NCBI GenBank assembly: GCA_903909375.1
Contig: CAIVVM010000005.1
Coordinates: 62,001 to 126,000 of the forward strand
Source of the DNA: an uncultured Alphaproteobacteria bacterium
GTDB taxonomy: Bacteria; Pseudomonadota; Alphaproteobacteria; Caulobacterales; Caulobacteraceae
Direction of reading: 5' to 3'
DNA length: 64,000 nucleotides
Part shown: in pieces, positions 34,575-43,387 of the stretch
How the letters are laid out: the number at the start of each line of letters is the position of its first letter
Position numbering within the stretch: the stretch's first letter is position 1
Notes under the pieces: generated by a model
What the model was told of the DNA's origin: nothing
The model's database searches: none
The model's input: only the letters and a program-made list of their open reading frames with translations
Translations under genes and position numbers: made by a program

Positions 34575-37500
34575 TCATCTCGGTCCCAGTCCCTTCAGCA
34601 ACTCGGCTACCGCCGCGTCGAGCTGGGCGTCGCGGGAGTCGCCCAGGGCGCGTTCGACGGGGATGTCGACCGGGCGGGGATTGCGTTCCATGTTCCTGCC
34701 GCCGGCGTCGTCGACGCGGATGAAGGGCACGCGGAAGACCGAGCCGTCGATCAGGGTGACCTCGCTGGTGTAGATCAGCCAGCCGGCGGTGGGGGTTCCC
34801 ACGACCTTGCCGAGACCCAGCCCGCGATAGCCCTCCACGAGATTCTCGGCGTCCGACAGGGTGTATTCGTTGGTGACGACGACCGTGGGCCGGTCCAGGG
34901 CGCGCTGGCCGAGGTTCTGGCGGCTGGGCAGGCCGAACAGGCCACGCGGGGTCATGGTCAGGAAGTTCCGGCGGGTGAAGATGTCCAGGATCTGGCCGTT
35001 CAGAAAGCCGCCCAGGTTGTTGCGAAGGTCGATGACCACACCGTCACGGCCCTGGTTCTGCGCGTCGAGGTCGATGTTGAGCTGGGTCACGCTGGCCGCG
35101 CTCATGCCGGCTATATGGACATAGCCCAGCCGGCCACCGCTGGCGGCCTCCACGTAGGCGCGGCGATCACGCGCCCACTGGCGATAGAGCAGGCCAGACG
35201 CCGTACCGAGGGTCACCGGGCGCACAACCGCCTCGCGCCGCGCTCCGGAGGCCGACGAAAGGGTCAGGGCCGTGCGTTTGCCGATCCGGTCCAGCAAGTA
35301 GCTGTTCAGGCTCGCGCCATCGCTCAGGGTGCGGCCGTCCACGGCCAGCAGCCGGTCTCCGACCCGGATCGACCCCTCGATGTCGGCCGGGCCCAGGGCC
35401 ACGATCTCACGAACCGTCAGGCCCTGGCCGGTTTCATAGGCCTGCCTGTCGAAGCGCAGGCCGAGGTCGCCCACGCGGGAAGCCGGTGCGGCGCCGAAGC
35501 CTTCGGTTGGCCGGCTGACCCCCACATGGGAGGCGTCCAGTTCGCCGACCATCAGGTTGATCACCCGGCGTAGTTCGTCGGGGGTGCGCGCGCCCTGGGC
35601 GAAGGGCTCGAACCGCGATCTGAGGGCCGCCCAGTCCCGGCCATGGAAACCGGGGTCGTAGAAGTCGCGGCTGAGCGTCGACCAGGCCTGGTCGAAGATC
35701 ACCTGTTTCTCCGCGTCGAAACGGACCGTCATCTCCGCATTGACATCGATGGTCCGGGGCTTGGGGCTCTCGACCGTGGTGACGCTGACGCGCCCGCCGT
35801 CGAGGTAGTAGATCTGCTTCGAGCCGGGATCGAAAACGTAGTCGTCCTTGGACCGCCGCCCGCCGGTGAGTTGCTCCGGCGCCGGTGGATCGCGGGCCAG
35901 TTCATCCAGGCTGTAGGCGAACAGGTTGCGGTTGGACCGGTAGACCAGGGTCTTGCCATCCGGACTGATCATGGGCGTATCGACCGACGCGCCCAGCGGA
36001 AGGAAGCCCGCGCGTTCTCTCAGACCCTCGAAGGCGATCCGGATCGGCTCGACCCTGGGCTTTTCGACCTCAGTCTTCGGCGCTGCCTGGCTGACAAGCA
36101 TTGTACGAGAGGCGACCATGGCGGCCGGTGGCGGCGGGGCAGGCGCCGTGGGAACGCCCTTGAACAGGTCGCGGAAGGTGTCTTCCCGGTATCTGGGCGT
36201 GTTGGGCAGCAGATCGACGCGGACGATGCCGCTGTCCTCATTGCGCTGGCCCGTGTCGAACAGGATGAAGCGACCGTCCGGCGACCAGGCGATGGTGTCG
36301 CTGGTGGTCCCGTTGGCCAGGAAGCTGACGGGTCGGGCCTCACCGCCGCCGGCGGGCGCCACCCAGATATTGCGGAAGGCCCTGCGGTCGGTCACGGCGA
36401 ATGCCAGCCACCTTGAATCCGGAGACCAGGCGGGGCGGGATCCCTCGCGTCGACCCAGGGCGCCCTTGAAGACCAGTGTCCCGGCCCGGGGCGGATCGCC
36501 GCCGCCAAGGCTGATCACGCGCAACTCATCACGACCGCGCACATAAGCCAGCGACTTGCCGTCCGGCGCATAGACGGGCGCCCAGTGATAGCCGGCGGCG
36601 TCGGTCAGGAACCGCTCCGTGCCAGTGGCGAAGTCATACTCAACGATCCGGCTGCCCAGGCCGCGTTCCGAGACATAGGCCAGCCGACGGCTGTCAGGCG
36701 ACCAGACCGGGCTGGACTCGGGTCCGGGGGTGTCGGTGACCCGCTGGGCCGCGCCGCCGTCCCTCGTGGAGGCGGCAAACACCTCGCCGCGGGTGACCAG
36801 GGCCACCTTCCTGCCGTCCGGCGAGAGGGCCAGGGCCTGGAAGCTGGTCTCGTTCAGGCGCCGCTCGCCGGCGGCGGCGGGGGCGCCGCGGAGCGCCACC
36901 GGGACTTTGGTGACGGCGCCGGAGGCCGTATCCAGCCGCCAGATCTCGAACTCGCGCTCGAAGACAATGGCGCGGCCATCGAAGCTGATCGACGGAAACA
37001 GCACGCGGCCGTCCGTGAAGGTGGTGATGGCCCGGGGGCGGGCGCCAGGTTCGAGCCCGAGGCGCCAGAGATTTTCGACGCCACCTTCGTCGCTCATGAA
37101 GAACAGCGTCTGGCCGTCGGCGCTCCACATCGGCCAGAGCCGTTTGGATGATGCGCCCAGCAGCCTGCGATAGGCGCCAGTCTCGCCTACGGGCTTCAGC
37201 CAGAGCTCGGCCTCATCGATATGGGCGTGACCGTTGCGCCACCAGTCGTTGCCGGACCGGCCCTTGGCCATCAGGGCCAGGGTGGCGCCATCCGGCGAGG
37301 GGGCAGCGTTGAATTCGTTGAGATAGCGCTCGCGGCTGACCTCCAGCGGCGTGCCGCCCGCAGCCGCGACCCGGAAGATGTCGTTCTGGCCGGCGACGTC
37401 ATTGGCGGCCGAGGTGAAAAAGAGCCACTTGCCGTCCCGCGACCATGCGTCCAGCCGTTCACTGGCGTCAGAGGTGGTCAGCCGCCGGATCTGACCTGTG

Positions 37501-37844
37501 GCCAGGGCCATCACATAGATGTTGGTCGCGCCGTTGCGATTGGACGTGAAGGCCAGTTCGCGCCCGTCCGGCGAGAACAGCGGGCGGCCTTCGGTGGCCG
37601 GATCGGTGACCAGAAGGCCCGCCGTACCGCCAGCCGCCGGCACGGTCCAGATGTCGCCGCCGGAGACAAATGCGATCTCCGCGCCATCCGGCGAGAGCGA
37701 GGGTTCGGCCAGCGTCGGACGCGGGGCGGCGAACGCCGGCATGGCGAGCAGGGTCACGGCAGCCAGGACGAGGAGTCCACAGCGAAGGAAGCGGGTAGCG
37801 GTCTTTGACGTCACGCCTGCCAGACTAGGGCCAGGCTTGGCCAA
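34575..37844 (-). CDS. Exported S41-family protease with TolB-like propeller (tricorn-like)
   Basis: 1089 residues. A signal peptide lies near residues 20-40 (CGLLVLAAVTLLAMPAFA); a later start at residue 9-10 is possible. Residues ~50-620 carry repeated propeller blades of the form LSPDGAEIAFVSGGDIW / FSPDGRELAFTSNRNG / WSPDSRRLAYVSERG. Residues ~650-740 resemble the tricorn core, a PDZ domain follows (VRVGDRLLAVDGRTLSDG), then the S41 catalytic domain near 930-1060 (GVVIDLRNNLGGFLNGQILD, VVVTNEYTLSDAENLVEGYRGL with the Ser nucleophile). It should degrade peptides in the periplasm. It lies 20 bases downstream of efp on the same strand. Confidence 0.88.
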   Translation of the reverse strand: MAKPGPSLAGVTSKTATRFLRCGLLVLAAVTLLAMPAFAAPRPTLAEPSLSPDGAEIAFVSGGDIWTVPAAGGTAGLLVTDPATEGRPLFSPDGRELAFTSNRNGATNIYVMALATGQIRRLTTSDASERLDAWSRDGKWLFFTSAANDVAGQNDIFRVAAAGGTPLEVSRERYLNEFNAAPSPDGATLALMAKGRSGNDWWRNGHAHIDEAELWLKPVGETGAYRRLLGASSKRLWPMWSADGQTLFFMSDEGGVENLWRLGLEPGARPRAITTFTDGRVLFPSISFDGRAIVFEREFEIWRLDTASGAVTKVPVALRGAPAAAGERRLNETSFQALALSPDGRKVALVTRGEVFAASTRDGGAAQRVTDTPGPESSPVWSPDSRRLAYVSERGLGSRIVEYDFATGTERFLTDAAGYHWAPVYAPDGKSLAYVRGRDELRVISLGGGDPPRAGTLVFKGALGRREGSRPAWSPDSRWLAFAVTDRRAFRNIWVAPAGGGEARPVSFLANGTTSDTIAWSPDGRFILFDTGQRNEDSGIVRVDLLPNTPRYREDTFRDLFKGVPTAPAPPPPAAMVASRTMLVSQAAPKTEVEKPRVEPIRIAFEGLRERAGFLPLGASVDTPMISPDGKTLVYRSNRNLFAYSLDELARDPPAPEQLTGGRRSKDDYVFDPGSKQIYYLDGGRVSVTTVESPKPRTIDVNAEMTVRFDAEKQVIFDQAWSTLSRDFYDPGFHGRDWAALRSRFEPFAQGARTPDELRRVINLMVGELDASHVGVSRPTEGFGAAPASRVGDLGLRFDRQAYETGQGLTVREIVALGPADIEGSIRVGDRLLAVDGRTLSDGASLNSYLLDRIGKRTALTLSSASGARREAVVRPVTLGTASGLLYRQWARDRRAYVEAASGGRLGYVHIAGMSAASVTQLNIDLDAQNQGRDGVVIDLRNNLGGFLNGQILDIFTRRNFLTMTPRGLFGLPSRQNLGQRALDRPTVVVTNEYTLSDAENLVEGYRGLGLGKVVGTPTAGWLIYTSEVTLIDGSVFRVPFIRVDDAGGRNMERNPRPVDIPVERALGDSRDAQLDAAVAELLKGLGPR

Positions 37845-37864
37845 GCGCCAGAGCAGCGGCGGCC

Positions 37865-38434
37865 TTAGTCCTTGGCGCGTTCCTGATAGGAGCCGTCTTC
37901 CGTGAGGATCACCACCCGCGTGCCCGCCGCGATATAGGGCGGCACCATGATGCGGGCGCCATTGGCCAGGATCGCGGGCTTGTAGGAGGACGAGGCGGTC
38001 TGGTTCTTTACCGCCGGCTCGGTCTCGACGATTTCCACCGTCACCAGGCGTGGCAGTTCCAGCGCGATGGGTGTGCCTTCATGGGTGGAGAGCACCACGG
38101 TCATGCCGTCCTGCAGCCAGGGCGCCGCGTCGCCCACCACATCCGGGGGCACCACGACCTGATCGTAGTTTTCCGGGTTCATGAAGTGATAGCCTTCGCC
38201 ATCATTGTAGAGAAAGTTGTAGTTGCGGTCGTCGACGAAGGCGCGCTCGACCTGCTCGGTGGTCCGCCACCGCTCCGACACCTTCACGCCGTCAGAGATG
38301 CGCCGCATGCTGAGCTGGGTGACGGGCGTGCCCTTGCCCGGGTGGATGTTTTCGGCGGTCAGAACGACGTAGAGCTTGCCCTCCATGTCGACGACGGAGC
38401 CCTTGCGCAGCGAGCTTGCGATGACTTTGACCAT
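37865..38434 (-). CDS. efp: Translation elongation factor P
   Basis: 189 residues, full length. The modifiable loop [13 protein letters not shown] places Lys34 at the tip, the residue that receives beta-lysine in EF-P. EF-P signature sequences include [26 protein letters not shown] and the C-terminal [17 protein letters not shown] rescues ribosomes stalled at consecutive prolines. The genes for the two enzymes that modify Lys34, epmA and epmB, start 121 bases away in the opposite direction. This co-localisation supports the EpmA/EpmB pathway here. Confidence 0.97.
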   Translation of the reverse strand: MVKVIASSLRKGSVVDMEGKLYVVLTAENIHPGKGTPVTQLSMRRISDGVKVSERWRTTEQVERAFVDDRNYNFLYNDGEGYHFMNPENYDQVVVPPDVVGDAAPWLQDGMTVVLSTHEGTPIALELPRLVTVEIVETEPAVKNQTASSSYKPAILANGARIMVPPYIAAGTRVVILTEDGSYQERAKD

Positions 38435-38555
38435 GGGTCCTCAGAGTCTGGGGCGGGGCCGGCGGACAAGGCCGCGCGATTCCGCTGATGAAATTCTTGT
38501 GGCGCCCCTATAGCGACTGGAGCCGAAATCGCCAGCCCCCAGCCGAGCCGCAACC

Positions 38556-39572
38556 TTGTCCGACATCGCTGAAAGTCCCTGGTGGTCGCCGGAACGCCGC
38601 GCAGACCGCCTGCCGTTCCTGGAAGCGCGGGGCCGGATCACCCGGGCGGTGCGAGGCTGGTTCGACGGGCGGGGCTTTGCCGAGGTGGAGACCGCAGCGC
38701 TCCAGATCTCGCCGGGCAACGAAGCCCATCTGCATGCGTTCGCCACCGAAGCGCTGACCACGGCGGGGGAGGGGCAGGCGATGTACCTGCACACCTCGCC
38801 GGAGTTTGCCTGCAAGAAGCTGTTGGCGTCCGGCGAGCGCGAAATCTTCACCCTGGCGAAGGTGTGGCGCAATCGTGAGCGCGGGCCGCTGCATCACCCC
38901 GAGTTCACGATGCTGGAGTGGTACCGCACGGGCGCGGCCCATGAGGTGCTGATGGAGGATTGCGCCACGCTGCTGGCGGTGGCGGCCGAGGCGGCGGGGA
39001 CCGGGCGGTTGAGGTGGCGCGAGCGTGAGGCGGATCCTTTCGCCGAACCGGAGCGCCTGACCGTGGCGCAGGCATTTGAACGGTATGCCGGAGTGGATCT
39101 CTTCGGCGGGGACCTTGCCGCGCAAGCGCGCGCCCGGGGTATCCGGGTGGCGACGGACGATACCTGGGCCGACGTGTTCAGCCGGATCTTGGTGGAAAAG
39201 GTCGAACCGAACCTTGGCCAGGGCCGGGCGACGATCCTTTGTGAGTATCCGGCCTCCGAGGCGGCGCTCGCCCGGCCCAAGCCTGGCGATCCGCGGGTGG
39301 CGGAGCGGTTCGAGCTCTATGCCTGCGGGGTGGAACTGGCCAACTGCTTCGGGGAGCTGACGGACCCTGTCGAGCAACGGGCCCGGTTCGAGATCGAGAT
39401 GGCCGAGAAGGCGCGGCTCTACGGTGAGCGCTATCCCATCGATGAGGACTTCCTGGCCGCGCTGGCGATCATGCCGCCGGCCAGCGGTGGGGCGATGGGT
39501 TTTGACCGTCTGGTGATGCTGGCTGCCGGCGCGCAGCGGATTGACCAGGTGCTGTGGACGCCGGTGGCTTGA
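38556..39572 (+). CDS. epmA: EF-P-lysine ligase EpmA (GenX/PoxA)
   Basis: 338 residues, a paralogue of the class II lysyl-tRNA synthetase catalytic core without an anticodon domain. Motif 2 is VWRNRERGPLHHPEFTMLEWYR (about 107-128); motif 3 contains GGAMGFDRLVMLAAGA near the C-terminus. EpmA attaches (R)-beta-lysine to Lys34 of EF-P. It is divergent from efp, with the intergenic region likely holding both promoters. An ATG at 38556 (MSDIAESPWWSPERRADRLP) is the natural start. Confidence 0.93.
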   Translation: MSDIAESPWWSPERRADRLPFLEARGRITRAVRGWFDGRGFAEVETAALQISPGNEAHLHAFATEALTTAGEGQAMYLHTSPEFACKKLLASGEREIFTLAKVWRNRERGPLHHPEFTMLEWYRTGAAHEVLMEDCATLLAVAAEAAGTGRLRWREREADPFAEPERLTVAQAFERYAGVDLFGGDLAAQARARGIRVATDDTWADVFSRILVEKVEPNLGQGRATILCEYPASEAALARPKPGDPRVAERFELYACGVELANCFGELTDPVEQRARFEIEMAEKARLYGERYPIDEDFLAALAIMPPASGGAMGFDRLVMLAAGAQRIDQVLWTPVA

Positions 39573-39633
39573 GGTGGCGTTCCAGTCACAGGATGATGGA
39601 CGCGGTGCGCCATCCGGCATATCTGCGCGCCGC

Positions 39634-40659
39634 ATGACCACGCGCACTCTCAGGACCGTCGAGGATCTGGCCGCAGAAGGCATGGTGAGCGAGGCGAACC
39701 TGCCTGAACTGACGCAGGTGGCGGCGCGCTACGCCGTGGCGATTACGCCCGCGATGGCCAGCCTGATCGAGCCGGACGATGGCCCGATGCGTCGCCAGTT
39801 CGTACCCACATCCGCCGAACTCATCCAGACGCCGGAGGAGCGTGCAGACCCCATCGGCGACGACGCGCACAGCCCGGTTCAGGGGGTCGTGCACCGCTAT
39901 CCCGACCGGGTGCTGCTGAAGGCCAATCACGCCTGCGCGGTCTATTGCCGGTTCTGTTTCCGCCGGGAGATGGTCGGGCCGGACGGGATCCGACCCTTGT
40001 CAGCCGCCCAACTGGACGCGGCCATGGCCTACATCGCCGGGCGCCCGGAAATCTGGGAGGTGATCATCACCGGGGGAGACCCACTGATCCTCTCACCCCG
40101 GCGGCTGCGCGACCTGGGGCAGCGGTTGGCCGCCATCGCGCACGTCAGGGTCGTGCGGTTTCACACCCGCGTGCCGGCGGTCGATCCAGAGAGCATCACA
40201 GATGAACTGGTCGGCGCGCTGAAGTCGTCGGGCAAGACCACCTGGGTCGGGCTTCACGCCAATCATCCGGATGAGCTGACCCCGGGGGCGGCGGCGGCCT
40301 GCGCGCGCATTGTCGATGCGGGAATCCCCATGGTCAGCCAGACCGTCTTGCTCAAGGGCGTGAACGACAATCCGGTGACGCTCGAGGCCCTGATGCGGCG
40401 GTTTGTCGAACTGAGGATCAAGCCCTACTACCTGCATCATCCCGACCTCGCGCCGGGCACCGGGCACTTCCGGACCAGCTTCGAGGAGGGTCAGGCGCTG
40501 ATGCGGGATCTGAACGGGCGGGTCTCGGGCCTGTGCCAGCCGACCTACATCCTGGACATCCCCGGAGGTCACGGAAAGGCGCCGGTCGGCCCCTGCTATC
40601 TGGGCCCGGAAGGAGTGACGGATCCCAAGGGACGGGCCCACAGATATCCGCCCGTCTGA
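39634..40659 (+). CDS. epmB: Lysine 2,3-aminomutase-like EpmB (radical SAM)
   Basis: 341 residues from ATG 39634 (MTTRTLRTVEDLAAEG); the frame is open further upstream but that part has no family similarity. The radical SAM motif CAVYCRFC is Cys101, Cys105, Cys108. The glycine-rich SAM site EVIITGGDPLILSPRRL and the C-terminal HHPDLAPGTGHFRTSFEEGQ are typical of KamA-family EpmB. It isomerises alpha- to (R)-beta-lysine for EpmA. It is 61 bases downstream of epmA and completes the EF-P modification set. Confidence 0.93.
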   Translation: MTTRTLRTVEDLAAEGMVSEANLPELTQVAARYAVAITPAMASLIEPDDGPMRRQFVPTSAELIQTPEERADPIGDDAHSPVQGVVHRYPDRVLLKANHACAVYCRFCFRREMVGPDGIRPLSAAQLDAAMAYIAGRPEIWEVIITGGDPLILSPRRLRDLGQRLAAIAHVRVVRFHTRVPAVDPESITDELVGALKSSGKTTWVGLHANHPDELTPGAAAACARIVDAGIPMVSQTVLLKGVNDNPVTLEALMRRFVELRIKPYYLHHPDLAPGTGHFRTSFEEGQALMRDLNGRVSGLCQPTYILDIPGGHGKAPVGPCYLGPEGVTDPKGRAHRYPPV

Positions 40660-40831
40660 CGGGTTCGCTGTGGCGGGAATGCTACGCTCCCGGGTCCATG
40701 GTGTGTGACCATATCGACACTGTCCGCGGGTAAGCTCAGATAGGGACGGATCCGTGAGTCGCGGGTGCGCGTAGAACCAGAGTGCGCGGCGCTGCGTCGC
40801 CGGGTTTTGTCGAGGAGGGCCGGGAAACATC

Positions 40832-42352
40832 ATGGGTGGGCGTGGGTTGGCAGGCGAACGCGTGGCGCGCGGTCTTGCCCTGGCCGCACTGGCGCATCTG
40901 GTGGTTCTTAGCCCTGCAGTTGCGCAGCCTGTAACGCCGCCCGCAGCGGCTCCGGCCTTACAGGCGGTCGTCCCGCCGCCGCCGCCGCCACCGGTGGTCA
41001 TCCCCGAACTGACGCCTGCCCAGGCGCAGACCGCGATCCGTGTGCTGCAGGCGGCTGATCTCCACGGGCTTCAGCCCAAGGCCTATTTGCCGGATGGGCT
41101 CTCCGGCGCACTCTCGCCAGCCCAGCAAAGCGCGCTGACCGAGGGGTTGCTGGACTATGCGCGCGACGTCCGGATCGGGCGTATGGCGCCGGAAGATTTC
41201 CCGGATGTCTGGGCCGTCCGCCCGGCCGCCTATGATCCCACTCCCGACCTGGCCCAGGCGCTGGTCGAGGATCGCCTGCAGACCTGGCTCGACAGCCTGC
41301 CGCCGCGCTATTCGGGCTATGCGGCGCTGAAACGTGGCCTCGCGCGCTACCGCGACATTGCGGTCTCCGGGGGCTGGAAGACACTGCCTGCCGGCAAGCC
41401 GATGGGGCTCGGATCCACCGATCCCAGGGTTGCAGCGTTGCGGGTGCGGCTGGCGGCCGAGGACCCGCAAGCGCTGGTCGTGGGCGCCGCCGTTTTCGAC
41501 AAACCCCTGCAGGAAGCTGTGCAGCGGGCCCAGCGCCGGTTTGGCCTGAAGCCCGATGGGGTTGTCGGGCGCGACCTGCTGTCGCATCTGAACCAGCCGG
41601 TCGGCCAACGGGTGCTGCAGATCATCGCCAATATGGAGCGCTGGCGCTGGATGCCATCGACCATGCCCGCCACCCGGGTGCAGGTGAACGCGGGCGCCGC
41701 GGTGGTCACCCTGTTCCGCGACGACAGGCCGGTGATGTCCATGAAGGCGGTTTCGGGCCGTCCGGGTGACGAGACGCCGATGCTGGTCTCGTCGATCCAC
41801 AGCGTGGTGATCAATCCGCCGTGGAACGTGCCCTACAGCATCGCGGATCGGGAGCTCTGGCCCAAGGAAAAGGCCAGTCCCGGCTATCTGGCGCGCAACG
41901 GCTACCGGATCATCGACGTTCCCGGTGGCAAGCCGCGTCTGCAGCAGGCGTCCGGCGACGAGAGCGCGCTGGGACGGTTCAAGTTCGACTTCGACAACCC
42001 CTTCGCGGTCTATCTGCACGACACACCGGCCAAGGGCGGCTTTGACCTGTTCGCGCGTCAGGCCAGCCACGGTTGCGTGCGGCTTGAAAAGCCCCGGGCG
42101 CTGGCCGAGGCCCTGCTGGAGGGAAACTCGACCTGGACGCCGGACGCCATCGACACCCAGTTGCTGGGCGACAAGACGGTGCGCGCGCGTCTGACGGCGC
42201 AGGTGCCGGTGTTTATCTTCTATTGGACCACCTTCGCGGGGGCCGACGGCCAGATGCACTTCCGGACCGATCCCTACAATTGGGACCGTGACCTGTTGCA
42301 GCGTGTAGGCGTGCTGTCCACGCCGGCAAAGCCGCCCCCGGCCAAGGCGTAG
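40832..42352 (+). CDS. L,D-transpeptidase, LdtD/YcbB type
   Basis: 506 residues. A signal peptide (ALAALAHLVVLSPAVAQ) ends near residue 31, followed by a Pro-rich linker. A substrate-binding domain of the YcbB type is present (YARDVRIGRMAPEDFP), then a peptidoglycan-binding domain (VQRAQRRFGLKPDGVVGRDLL near 232-252) and the YkuD catalytic domain with the HDTPAKGGFDLF and SHGCVRLEKP motifs (Cys nucleophile near 415). It forms 3-3 cross-links in peptidoglycan. The nearby 42646 gene encodes a MepK-like endopeptidase, which cuts such links. Confidence 0.93.
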   Translation: MGGRGLAGERVARGLALAALAHLVVLSPAVAQPVTPPAAAPALQAVVPPPPPPPVVIPELTPAQAQTAIRVLQAADLHGLQPKAYLPDGLSGALSPAQQSALTEGLLDYARDVRIGRMAPEDFPDVWAVRPAAYDPTPDLAQALVEDRLQTWLDSLPPRYSGYAALKRGLARYRDIAVSGGWKTLPAGKPMGLGSTDPRVAALRVRLAAEDPQALVVGAAVFDKPLQEAVQRAQRRFGLKPDGVVGRDLLSHLNQPVGQRVLQIIANMERWRWMPSTMPATRVQVNAGAAVVTLFRDDRPVMSMKAVSGRPGDETPMLVSSIHSVVINPPWNVPYSIADRELWPKEKASPGYLARNGYRIIDVPGGKPRLQQASGDESALGRFKFDFDNPFAVYLHDTPAKGGFDLFARQASHGCVRLEKPRALAEALLEGNSTWTPDAIDTQLLGDKTVRARLTAQVPVFIFYWTTFAGADGQMHFRTDPYNWDRDLLQRVGVLSTPAKPPPAKA

Positions 42353-42361
42353 GAGGCCGAG

Positions 42362-42637
42362 ATGCTGAAAACCGTACTCTGGATCGCATCGGCCTGCGCG
42401 GCGGTGTTGCTGGCGCTGGCGGTCAGTCGCTGGTTGCAGTTCGATGCGCCCGCCGAGCCCAGGCCCGCGCCCCAGATGATCGAGGAACCCGCCGCGCCGC
42501 CGGTGGTCGCGCCTCCGCCCCCGCCGCCGGTTGAGGCTGCGCCGGTCAGGACGCCGGAAGAGATCCAGATCGAGGAAGACGCCGCCGCCACGGGCATGAC
42601 GACGGTGGAGCCGGAGCCCGTACCGCCCGCAAACTGA
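42362..42637 (+). CDS. Small membrane-anchored Pro-rich protein, function unknown
   Basis: 91 residues beginning 9 bases after the L,D-transpeptidase stop. One N-terminal membrane helix (LWIASACAAVLLALAVSRW, residues 6-24) is followed by a Pro/Ala/Glu-rich tail (PRPAPQMIEEPAAPPVVAPPPPPPVE), a likely extended periplasmic spacer. I do not recognise a family. Position suggests cotranscription with the transpeptidase and perhaps a scaffold or tether role, but this is inference. The frame has the codon bias of a real gene and a plausible ribosome binding site (AGGAGG, 42351-42356). Confidence 0.7.
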   Translation: MLKTVLWIASACAAVLLALAVSRWLQFDAPAEPRPAPQMIEEPAAPPVVAPPPPPPVEAAPVRTPEEIQIEEDAAATGMTTVEPEPVPPAN

Positions 42638-42645
42638 TCAGTGAG

Positions 42646-43200
42646 CTACGCCCCTCGCCACTGGCGGACCCGGCCTGTGTCCACGTGGACGAAGTTTGAG
42701 CGGGGATAGTAACCGACGCCGCCGGCGGCCAGATCGAGCGCGGCGTTGCGCAGGTTTGACAGTTCCACGCCTTCAATCCGCACGTCGATCGCCTTGCCCA
42801 GCACATGCTGGCTGTTTTCGGCCACGCCGTTGCTGCGGCGGTTCAGCATGGCGTTGGTTCTTGGCGAGCGATAGCCGGAGATCACCTGGAAGGGGCGGGG
42901 GCTTTCCAGCCTGTCCCGGATGGCGTGCAGGGCATCGAACAGGGTGGGGTCGATGAAACGCTCATCCCCGGTGCGCCAGTCGCGCATGATCCGGGTCGCC
43001 TCTGCAAGCGCGTCGGGCAGATAGCTGCCGTTGGCGTAGTAGACCTCGTTGAAGGCTTCGCCGGTGTGCAGGTTGTCCAGGATCGCGCGGCGCGGTTCCC
43101 AGATGTCCAGTTGCCGGGCCCAGGCGGGCGCGGCGATGGCGGTGAGGCCGACCGCGGCCCCGAACGTCAGAACGTCTCTTCGGCGGACGAGGTTGGGCAT
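42646..43200 (-). CDS. MepK/YcbK-like peptidase (DUF882 family)
   Basis: 184 residues. An N-terminal twin-arginine type signal (NLVRRRDVLTFGAAVGLTAIAAPAWA) is followed by the D,D-/L,D-endopeptidase fold of the YcbK family. Zinc-site signatures are ISGYRSPRTNAMLNRRSNGVAENSQHVLGKAIDVRI (His and Asp ligands) and the terminal SNFVHVDTGRVRQW. E. coli YcbK (MepK) cleaves 3-3 peptidoglycan cross-links and its gene neighbours an L,D-transpeptidase, as here. The gene is convergent with the transpeptidase pair and divergent from ettA. Confidence 0.9.
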   Translation of the reverse strand: MPNLVRRRDVLTFGAAVGLTAIAAPAWARQLDIWEPRRAILDNLHTGEAFNEVYYANGSYLPDALAEATRIMRDWRTGDERFIDPTLFDALHAIRDRLESPRPFQVISGYRSPRTNAMLNRRSNGVAENSQHVLGKAIDVRIEGVELSNLRNAALDLAAGGVGYYPRSNFVHVDTGRVRQWRGA

Positions 43201-43387
43201 TTAGCCTCCGGGCCGTCTTCGGGAACCCGCAAAATGGCGTCGCAATCCTTAACGTCAACCCCACAAGTCCGTGAGTGCGACATCGCGCCGCTGTTGCTTC
43301 TTTTCGCGCCTTGCGTTGCGCCGGCGGCCTCGCGCCGCTATCTGCTCGGCCGAACTCAAGCACATTCGAGAGCGAGCCGGACGCCCC

